Below the pieces are notes generated by a model. The model saw only the letters and a program-made list of their open reading frames with translations. It had not been told where the DNA came from and did no database searches. A DNA stretch of 64,000 bases from Heloderma charlesbogerti (lineage: Eukaryota; Chordata; Lepidosauria; Squamata; Helodermatidae), in assembly GCA_026122225.1 (NCBI GenBank), contig JANEZZ010001513.1, forward strand, positions 310,001 through 374,000. The letters are read 5' to 3'. Each line of letters opens with the position of its first letter. Position 1 is the first letter of the stretch. A program made the position numbers and the translations under genes. This document shows positions 56,600-64,000 of the stretch, one piece after another.

Positions 56600-57530
56600 G
56601 CACCAAAATGTCACAGGCTGTCCCTGACTGTAGGCGCTGCAGTTCTGAAGTTTACCATCATAGAGTTGGTATTTCATTTGGTCATCTTAATCATCCTTCA
56701 GTCTTAATGCAGGTTACTCTTTAAAGGCATGTAATGGAACTCGCACCTCCTTAAGGTCTCACATGCCTCTCTCGAGCATTTTCTTTAAAACCTTCCAGAA
56801 CTGTCACCATTTCTTTGGACTGCTTGCTCCACATACAAACTTATTTTATTTAATATTAATTACCACACAATTGGTCCCAGAAACTCTATATATGTCAGGG
56901 ACCAACAATGCCCTGTTGTGTGAGTGGCGTGGGAAACAGGCAAAATGGCGTCCTCGGACTCCTTTTTGTTTTTGCTTTCCTGTGGCATTTTCTGCTGCCA
57001 TCAGGTGGAAATCTTTCTTTCTCTGGCTGCCTCCACCAAACCAGCCTTAAAACTCACTCGGTCTCAGCTATCTACTTTAGGTAGTGTGGTGTTGGCTATT
57101 ACATGTGGGGTGGGTAACTTGGGTAACCCTCTCCTTCCCACAATAGGGGCCACAAGTTTCAAATAACATCATTTACATTTTAATGAAGAAAAATGTCATT
57201 TGGAAAAAGTTTTAAAATCTGAATGGATACACACATATACACACAAAACACAAAGCACCATAGGAGCCATAGGGTAACAAAACAACCACGGATAAACACT
57301 TCCAGCTCACTAGACTGTGTCCCTATTTTATCCAGATCCCTTCCATATAATATCTTAGTGTCATTGGTCCATCGCTCTCAATCAGTTCTCTAGTTCCAGC
57401 AGCAGTGACTCTTTCTTTCTGGCTTCTTGAGCAAACTTGTATTCGGTATTCTGACTAAATGTTACAGATTTTCTATGTGGGAATTTTCTAGGTCTTTATT
57501 TTGTTGAAACTAATAGCCTGCTTGCTTTGA
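56600..57530. other. Unassigned non-coding DNA
   Basis: No supported gene. Confidence 0.4.
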
Positions 57531-57533
57531 GAG

Positions 57534-57752
57534 CCAATGTAGTGTAGTGGATAGGGTGTCAGAGTAAGACTGGGAAGATGGCCTGGGCTCAAGTCCCTAC
57601 TGAGCCCTGGGTAATCTTGGGCAAGGCTCTATCACTTAGCCTAACATATCTTGCAAGGTTGTTTTGAGGATAAATTGGGGGAAGGGAGACTTGTACACCA
57701 TCCTAGGGTCCTTGGACAAAGGGAAGAATAAAAATGTACTGAACAAATACAT
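57534..57752 (+). repeat. tRNA-derived SINE, diverged
   Basis: GAGCCAATGTAGTGTAGTGG, GGCTCAAGTCCCTACTGAG and GCAAGGTTGTTTTGAGGATA. Confidence 0.75.
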
Positions 57753-57934
57753 AAAGATTATGTGAGATGAAGTATTTCATCTTGGCATAGTGATAAACTC
57801 ATTTGCCTGTGTTCCCTTCCCTTTCTTGTAAAAGGTTTTTCTAATAAGGTCTTGGGACACCCAGAATATCTGTAGCAAAGTAGGATTTAGAGTCCTGTTG
57901 TGGAGAAGAATGATTAAACTCTGGGACACTGGTA

Positions 57935-58018
57935 GCACTGTCCTATATATTTATCGGAAATGACCCACTGAGTTCAATGGGGCTTACCCTCCAGGTAGGT
58001 AAGTGGGTATGATTGCAG
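57935..58018. repeat. Short palindromic element (ACTCAGAAGTAAG family)
   Basis: GCACTGTCCTATATATTTAT, GACCCACTGAGTTCAATGGG and GGGTATGATTGCAGC. Confidence 0.7.
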
Positions 58019-59190
58019 CTTGAAGCAGTCACAGCGGTGGCAAACGGAGGCAGATACGGCAGTGCATCACCAGGAGGCATGGCCCTGTTTCTCTTCTCTC
58101 CATTGCCTCAGCCTGATGGAATGGCTATTGCCAGTTAGGTAGAGGGCGAGGCCTGATGGACCTGGCTTTTCTATCATGTCATTTAGATTGTAAACCTGAA
58201 GATAGGCTTACGTCTTATGTACTGGTCCTTGTTTTTAAGCTAGAGTGGGTTAAAAATCCTTCAAGTAAAATACATTCTTGGCAAAATGTAAAAACAGAAA
58301 TGTGTTTATTTTTTGGGTATGGAACCATTTCCTCAAATTAATTTAACAGATTTGTATCTAAACTGTCTGTTGGTGCAAAAGCACTAAAATGTGAGGCGTC
58401 TTCTGACTGCTATACATAAAAGGAGAGAAAATAATGCTCTGTCTTCGCTCTTATCCATCCAAGGTCCGAATTCAGGCCAATTACCTTGCCTTCGCCAACA
58501 AAGATATTTTAGTTTCAAGTTCTCTGTGCATGGAGATTAAAGACCCAGAAAGACAAAATAATAAACATATTTGTTTCAAGAATCAGAGTTGTGTGCTTGG
58601 TCAGGAGGATATGTTTGAAAGAGGCCATTTCCTTTGAGATGAACCTCTACAAGGTATTACACTCCAAACATGCATTTTTGTTTTTGTTTTCCTTTTTTAA
58701 ATAAAAAAAAATCCAATTTGATAATTTGAAAGTTCAAATAGCCTAAGAACAGCTGTAGGCAATATTTTAAAGTGATGATTGGCAGCTGCAATTCTTTGGG
58801 TTCCATTATGTCTGCATTGCATAAAAATCTCAAATCTAATTTCAGAATTGGTGCAATGCAATGTACTCAGTATTAAAAGAATAGTGTTCTTAGTATGCCA
58901 GTTTGGAGGTGAATGTGGCTGTTTGTGCAGCAAGGCTCAAAAATATCCCCACAGATCATCTCTTTCTCTCAAATCAAACTTCCCAGGTCTCCCAGTGGAT
59001 TTATTATATTCTGATTCCAAAATATAAGAATTCTGGTTGGGATTGTCTTAAGTCAAATTAACTTAAAGGAATTTCATAGTAGGAAAGCTTCCCATCCCCT
59101 CCTCCCTGCTGCAACCACCTGCGACACCCCACCCAAATCCTCTCCAGAAGGCAGGGGTGGGGGCTCCTGAACAATGTGTGATGGGATGCG
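58019..59190. other. Unassigned non-coding DNA
   Basis: No supported gene or named repeat. Confidence 0.4.
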
Positions 59191-59194
59191 GTGC

Positions 59195-59665
59195 AAAGGT
59201 TTTGGCCTTTAAAGCCTTAAATGGTTTGGGACCAAGTTACTTGAAGGACTGCCTTCACCCATATCAGCCTGCCCGCACTTTAAGATGAATAAGAGAGGCC
59301 CTTCTCATTTGTCCACCTGTGATAGCAGCCTGGTAGGTGATCACACATGAGAAGCCCTTCTCTGCAGTGGCCCCATACCTTTGGAACAAGCTGCCATCAG
59401 AGGTCTGCCATGCTCCATCACTGCAGACTTTTTAGAAGGCCTTGAAAACACATTATTTTACTTTGGCCTTCTCTTGATATGACTGCTATTGTTGCTGTTA
59501 CTGCTGTTAACATTGTTGCTGGTTTTATTGTTGGCTTTTATTGTTTTTGTTTTTATCACTTCTAATATTTTAACTGTTTTTATGTATTTCATTGCTGTAA
59601 GCCGCCTTGGGAGGGCTTCTGCCCTGAAAGGCGGCCAAGAAATATTTTAAATAAATAAATGCAGG
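59195..59665 (+). pseudogene. L2-like LINE 3' end
   Basis: Translation follows AFKALNGLGPSYLKDCLHP, then an SAVAPYLWNKLPSEVCHAP-like stretch. The 3' UTR ends GTAAGCCGCCTTGGGAGGGC and AAATAAATAAATGC. Different subfamily from the 60-kb copy. Confidence 0.7.
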
Positions 59666-60134
59666 GAGCTCTTGAGATGTGTGGAAAAGCTTCATTCTAT
59701 GAACTTTCTTATGGGAATTTAGGATCTAAGCCCAACTGTCAGTGATTTCACATCTCTCAGAAGCTCCTGTGCACCATCTCACATTGTTCAGCAGGGCCAC
59801 AACCCTCCAGAGATGCTGGGGGTAGGGGGGATGGATGGGCAGGTGGCTATAGAAGGGGAAGATAGGATGGAAAACATGCCTTCCTTTAACTTCCTTAAAA
59901 TTACATATATTAGGATCCCAGCCTATGTCTACTAGTATACAGGATGCACAGGTAATTTGTTGGTAATCTTATTCTGGAACTGCTAAAAATATATGGACTG
60001 TTTACTGGGTTATCTTTGCATCCTTCCTAAGATAATTCCTTGCAGAAGACATTCCATAGGAAGCTGTGTCTGCATGGATTTTTCTTCAGGGAAAGTGGGA
60101 AGTCTGGACTGTGGGCATATTAATCCTACATTCT

Positions 60135-61612
60135 TATTTATTTATTTATTAAATTTATTAATCGCCCATCTGACTGGTCACCCAGCCACTCTGGGCGATG
60201 TACAACCCACCATAAAACAATTTAAAACAATAAAATTTTACCATAATTTTTTTTAAAAAAAATACCCTAACCCACCCCAAATGCCTGCCTGAACAACCAC
60301 GTTTTTAATGCATGACGGAAGCTCATTAAAGAGGGGGCATGACGGAGTTCCCTAGGGAGGGAGTTCCACAGAGTGGGGGCCACCACAGAGAAGGCCCTCT
60401 CCCTCGTCCCCACCAGTCTAGCTGTCCTGGCTGATGGGACAGAGAGAAGGCCATCTGAGGCTGATCTTGTTAAGCGGCCTGTCTGGTGTTGCTGGAGGCG
60501 CTCCTTAAGATAGGCTGGGCCAGAACCATATAGGGTTTTAAAGGTCAAAACCAACACCTTGAATTTGGCCCGGAAAACAACTGGTAACCAGTGCAACTCC
60601 TTCAGCACTGGAGTGATGTGATCTCGCCGGCGGCTGCCTTTAATCAGGCGAGCCGCCGCGTTCTGTACCAGCTGCAGCTTCCGAACTGTCTTCAAGGGTA
60701 ACCCCACGTAGAGCGCATTACAGTAGTCTAAATGAGAGGAGACCAGGGCATGTACTACCGATGGGAGCAGATGGTCGGGAAGGAAGGGGCACAGCCGCCG
60801 TATCAGATGGAGTTGATACAGCGCTGTCCGGCTCACAGCTGACACCTGAGCCTCCATGGACAGCTGGGAGTCCAAAATGACCCCCAGGCTGAGGACCTGG
60901 TCTTTCAAGGGTAGCCGTACCCCATTCAACACCAGGTCAACATCCCCCAGCCTCCTCTTGTCTCCCACCAAAAGTACCTCGGTCTTGTCAGGGTTCAGCT
61001 TCAGCTTATTCCTCCCCATCCAGCCACTCACCGTCTCCAGACATTTGGACAGGGATTCTACGGCCAACCTTGGTGAAGATTTGAATGAGAGGTAGAGCTG
61101 CGTGTCATCCGCATATTGATGACACTGCACCCCAAACCTCCTGATGATAGCCCCCAGTGGCTTCACATAGATGTTAAATAGCATCGGGGAGAGGATGGAA
61201 CCCTGTGGCACCCCACAAGTAAGTGGCCACGGGTCCGAAACCTCCTCTCCCAGTGCTACCCTCTGGTACCTGCCGGAGAGGAAGGACCGGAACCACTGCA
61301 ATACAGTGTCTCCAATGCTCAACCCCTCCAGGCGGTCCAGGAGGATACCATGGTCAATGGTATCAAAAGCCGCTGAGAGGTCGAGGAGAACAAGGAAGGA
61401 GCATTCACCCCTATCCAGAGCCCTCCTCATATCATCCACCAAGGCAACCAAGGCCGTTTCTGTCCCATGCCCAAGCCTGAAGCCCGACTGAAATGGGTCT
61501 AGATAATCAGTTTCTTCCAAGTGTGCCTTCAACTGCACCGCCACCACCCGCTCAATCACCTTGCCCCAAAATGGCAGATTTGAGACTGGGCAAAAGTTGT
61601 TCAGAACTTGAG
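60135..61612 (-). mobile_element. L2-clade LINE, 5'-truncated, relatively young
   Basis: The tail TAATAAATTTAATAAATAAA at 60140-60160 marks the 3' end, and homology to the 35-kb copy stops abruptly at ~61612. ATTCTT occurs at both borders (60130-60135 and 61615-61620) and may be a short target duplication. It encodes the open frame described at 60267-61559. Sequence match with the 34-kb copy is very high by eye, so the family was active fairly recently. Confidence 0.9.
60267..61559 (-). CDS. L2 ORF2 C-terminal portion (reverse transcriptase), partial
   Basis: 430 codons without a stop on the minus strand; upstream codons to ~61612 are also open (NLPFWGKV), so the GTG at 61559 is not a real start. 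Residues 59-70 are LDLSAAFDTIDH, 116-125 GVPQGSILSP and 149-152 YADD, i.e. RT motifs with the catalytic aspartates. ANKLKL-like RNKLKLNPDKTEVLLVGD follows. The C-terminal domain has LVQNAAARLIKGSRRRDHIT, LKELHWLPVVFRAKFKVLVL and APTLWNSLPRELRHAPSLMS, ending LFRQAFGVG. The endonuclease and the N-terminal part of RT are missing because of 5' truncation, so it cannot act as an autonomous LINE even though the frame is intact. Confidence 0.9.
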   Translation of the reverse strand: MIERVVAVQLKAHLEETDYLDPFQSGFRLGHGTETALVALVDDMRRALDRGECSFLVLLDLSAAFDTIDHGILLDRLEGLSIGDTVLQWFRSFLSGRYQRVALGEEVSDPWPLTCGVPQGSILSPMLFNIYVKPLGAIIRRFGVQCHQYADDTQLYLSFKSSPRLAVESLSKCLETVSGWMGRNKLKLNPDKTEVLLVGDKRRLGDVDLVLNGVRLPLKDQVLSLGVILDSQLSMEAQVSAVSRTALYQLHLIRRLCPFLPDHLLPSVVHALVSSHLDYCNALYVGLPLKTVRKLQLVQNAAARLIKGSRRRDHITPVLKELHWLPVVFRAKFKVLVLTFKTLYGSGPAYLKERLQQHQTGRLTRSASDGLLSVPSARTARLVGTRERAFSVVAPTLWNSLPRELRHAPSLMSFRHALKTWLFRQAFGVG

Positions 61613-61620
61613 GAATTCTT

Positions 61621-62092
61621 TGAGCAATTGAGCAATTCTTTGATTGGTTTAACGGTCATTCCCTTAGTAGGGAACCCCGTAAACTGTAATTCTGTGAAGG
61701 TGAAATGGTAGCTAAGATCAGTAACACTCAGCATCCTCACCGATTAAAACAGTGTAGATATGACCCCTTTCTTCTGGATGTGTCACATGCATATTTATTA
61801 AAACCCCTTTCTATAAAATTATATAGGATCTGGGGTGCAGAGAGTTCTTAAAAAGATGCACATGGTAAAGAGAGAGAGATGTTAACTTTATCAATAATCC
61901 AATTTCCAACACCCCTGACAGCATGATCTGCATATTATTCACACACATAGAGACAGACATTAGTTTCTTCTTCCTATGCAAAATGATACCACTTGGAGAC
62001 CAACTGGATTACAAGTGCACAAACCAAATAAATCTGCTAATGGAGTGGAGAAGAGGATGAGGGAAGGCCAAAGCTGGCATTACTTTTTAAGT
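61621..62092. other. Unassigned non-coding DNA
   Basis: No supported gene. Confidence 0.4.
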
Positions 62093-62093
62093 C

Positions 62094-62180
62094 TGCTATC
62101 CTATACCCACTTCCTTGGTAGTGAAGGCCATTGAATCCAATGGGGTGTGCTTCTGAATAGACATGCATAGGCTTGCACTG
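62094..62180. repeat. Short palindromic element (ACTCAGAAGTAAG family)
   Basis: GCTATCCTATACCCACTTCC, CATTGAATCCAATGGGGTGT and GAATAGACATGCATAGGC. Confidence 0.7.
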
Positions 62181-62214
62181 TTAGTCACTTTTGTGTTAGT
62201 CACTTTTAGTTTGT

Positions 62215-62310
62215 GAAGTGATATATCATCTTTATTGTTCTCCACATCAAAGGGAGGTAGGCCACTATTATCCCCATTTCACAGATGTCAAAATGGATAG
62301 TAAATAAGGC
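62215..62310 (-). repeat. MIR-like fragment
   Basis: The minus strand reads CATCTGTGAAATGGGGATAA then TAGTGGCCTACC, matching the MIR core order. Short. Confidence 0.45.
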
Positions 62311-62469
62311 GATACAATTAAATCTGTGGCAAAAGTGGAATTTTCATGAAGTCTTCCAGATCTGGTAATACTTGGTAAAGGGCCGTATCATGGACAAGCT
62401 TTCGCAAAAAGTGAAGCCCATCTCCTTGCAAACCCACATCAAGACAAGCCCAGACCTAGCAGGCAGCAG

Positions 62470-62852
62470 GAACTGGGCATGTTTAGCCTTGAGAAGAGAA
62501 GACTGAGGGGAGATATGACAGCGCTCTTCAAGTACTTGAAAAGTTGTCACAGAGAAGAAGGCCAGGATCTCTTCTCAATCATCCTGGAGTGCAGGACATG
62601 GAATAATGAGCTCAAGTTACAGGAAGCCAGATTCCGGCTAAACATCAGGAAAAACTTCCTGACAGTTAGAGCAATACGACAACAGAACCAATGACCTAGG
62701 GAGGTGGTGGGCTCTTCCACACTGGAGGCGTTCAAAAGGAGGCTGAACAGCCATCTGTCAGGGATGCTCTGACTTGGATTCCTGCATTGAGCAGGGGGTT
62801 GGACTCGATGGCCTTGTAGGCCCCTTCCAACCCTACCATTCTATGATTCTAG
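62470..62852 (+). pseudogene. CR1 LINE, C-terminal ORF2 and 3' end
   Basis: The plus-strand frame reads MFSLEKRRLRGDMTALFKYL, ARFRLNIRKNFLTVRAIRQQ and stops; in the next frame the EVVGSSTLEAFKRRLNSHL-type C-terminus continues. The 3' end TTCCAACCCTACCATTCTAT then GATTCTAG is the canonical CR1 terminus. It is a truer CR1 than the 7.7-kb and 45-kb copies, which belong to another lineage. Confidence 0.88.
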
Positions 62853-63020
62853 GCTATGGCCTGTTCTATTTTTAAACCAAAAAAATTGTTTTAGGAAAAA
62901 ATAAATCTAAAATAAGAACTTTCTTCCCTTTCAGTAGATTGTAGCAGTGGAGAACAAGGAGATGGTGCAACTCCCTAGAATTCTGCATTCACAGGACAGG
63001 TAAAGGCTGATCTTATGAAT

Positions 63021-63082
63021 GTTTGTTTGTTTGTTTATTTATTTATTTCATTTCTATACCGCCCAATAGCCGAAGCTCTCTT
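63021..63082 (-). repeat. L2-like 3' tail
   Basis: TTTATTTATTTATTTCATTT and CTATACCGCCCAATAGCCGA then AGCTCTC, the complement of the tail seen at 19130-19180. Confidence 0.65.
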
Positions 63083-63417
63083 TACTCGGACGCATGTTCC
63101 ACTGTACTCAGTGGGCCCTACTGTTTAAGTCAGTGTGCATAGTATGGTAGCTTTAAACACAATGCTTTGTTTACTTCAAAACAAGTCTTTGTTTCAATGG
63201 GATTTACTTCCTAGGTATGCTTAGGCTTGCAGCTGCATAGCCTGATCCTATGCTTATGTGGGAATAGGTTTTACTGAGTTCAGTGGGACTTACAAGTATC
63301 TGTGCCTAGAACTGCATTCTTATATCACAATTCTATGAATGTTTATTCAGAAGAAAGTCCCACTCTGTTCAATGGGGCATGCTCCCAGGTAAGTAAGCAA
63401 GCGTAAGATTGCAGACC
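63083..63417. repeat. Cluster of four short palindromic elements
   Basis: Units at 63083-63140, 63183-63237, 63238-63320 and 63329-63417. Good blocks are GTTCAGTGGGACTTACAAG, AGAAGAAAGTCCCACTCTG and CAATGGGGCATGCTCCCAGG, with GATCCTATGC and GTAAGATTGCAGAC ends. Confidence 0.65.
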
Positions 63418-64000
63418 CAGTTCTGTAACAAAATGTGGCATGCAGTTTGCATCAGGGGGTGGATTATTGTCTGTCTTGTGAAAAGCTAGCATTTCTCTTC
63501 TACTTTTGTATATTTCCGAATTTCAGGATATAATTGGTCTTTTTGCCAATGTGGACTAAGAAACAAGGTTTCTTTCTCAGTTAACTGATGCACATGGAGA
63601 CAGAGCTTAAAATGGGGGGGGGTACACAAATCCCACACCTGATTTTCCCCCAGGCTTAGCCTGGCCATGACCCCATAACCTTCTAAAACTGGTAGCTAAG
63701 GGGGCCAACATAAAAGGTAAGTGGGCTGAATCCCCCCCCCTCAAAAAAAATCCACATGAAGAAGTGGTAGTGGCTGGGTGTTTTCTTGATCTCCGCCATA
63801 TTATGAAGCTCTGCAAGGTTGCAAACCTTGACCATACTATCTATGGAAAACATTTCTGTGCCATACAGGCAGTCATCCAAGGTAAACACATCTCTACATC
63901 TTTCCTTTATGAAAATTCACATTATTATAATCTGACATGGATTTTGTTTCATGACCACATTATCAAAATGTCCATGTCCTAGACATTCATCCGGCAGGCA
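63418..64000. other. Unassigned non-coding DNA
   Basis: A G-run near 63615 and a C-run with A-run near 63735. No supported gene to the window end. Confidence 0.4.

Noticed and set aside
1..64000. CRISPR arrays, operons, endogenous retrovirus LTRs, or toxin genes.
   Set aside because: No regularly spaced direct repeats, no ribosome-binding-site-led gene runs, no LTR pairs with retroviral frames and no secreted cysteine-rich exon pattern were seen.

Overview
This window looks like a vertebrate nuclear genome, most likely a squamate reptile (lizard or snake). I see no dense gene array, operon, CRISPR array or prokaryotic signal. Instead there is a long AT-leaning non-coding stretch packed with dispersed repeats typical of squamates: a near-complete BovB/RTE LINE, L2-clade and CR1-clade LINE fragments, tRNA-derived SINEs with recognisable A and B boxes, old MIR-like pieces, a Tc1/mariner transposon, hAT-like MITEs, 5S rRNA-derived sequence, and many short palindromic elements. 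The species call is inferred from this repeat mix and cannot be fixed from the window alone.

Layout. 1-15.5 kb: intergenic or intronic DNA with MITEs, a CR1-like fragment (7.7-8.35 kb), tRNA SINEs (5.6, 10.2, 11.8 kb), MIR-like pieces, and at 12.0-13.2 kb a composite element whose core is a ~670-bp palindrome carrying 5S rRNA-like sequence in each arm. 15.7-16.5 kb: the only CpG island. It holds a minus-strand TATA box, a short ATG-started reading frame and a splice donor, so it is the best candidate for a gene start; that gene would run leftward. 17-24 kb: a GC-rich MITE, L2 pieces, palindromic elements and a SINE. 24.17-25.61 kb: a complete-ended but dead Tc1/mariner element with ~220-bp inverted repeats. 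26-34 kb: SINEs, copies of an unnamed DNA-transposon-like family, and an L2 insertion inside a GC-rich MITE. 34.3-36.2 kb: a decayed L2 LINE, followed by two more copies of the unnamed family. 40.3-41.0 kb: a possible processed pseudogene. 41.45-42.30 kb: a foldback element with 8-bp target duplications, built from two alternating hairpin types. 45.5-47.1 kb: CR1-like and L2-like debris. 47.27-50.45 kb: the BovB LINE. 51-60 kb: SINEs, MITEs and an L2 tail. 60.1-61.6 kb: a 5'-truncated L2 with a 430-codon open reverse-transcriptase frame. 62-64 kb: a CR1 3' end and a cluster of palindromic elements.

The genes here do not work together as a pathway. Nearly all protein-coding signal is retrotransposon or transposase sequence, most of it inactivated by stops, frameshifts or deletions. 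The most unusual structures are the 5S-bearing palindrome (12.0-13.2 kb), the alternating-hairpin foldback element (41.45-42.30 kb), and several short palindromic families with related termini.
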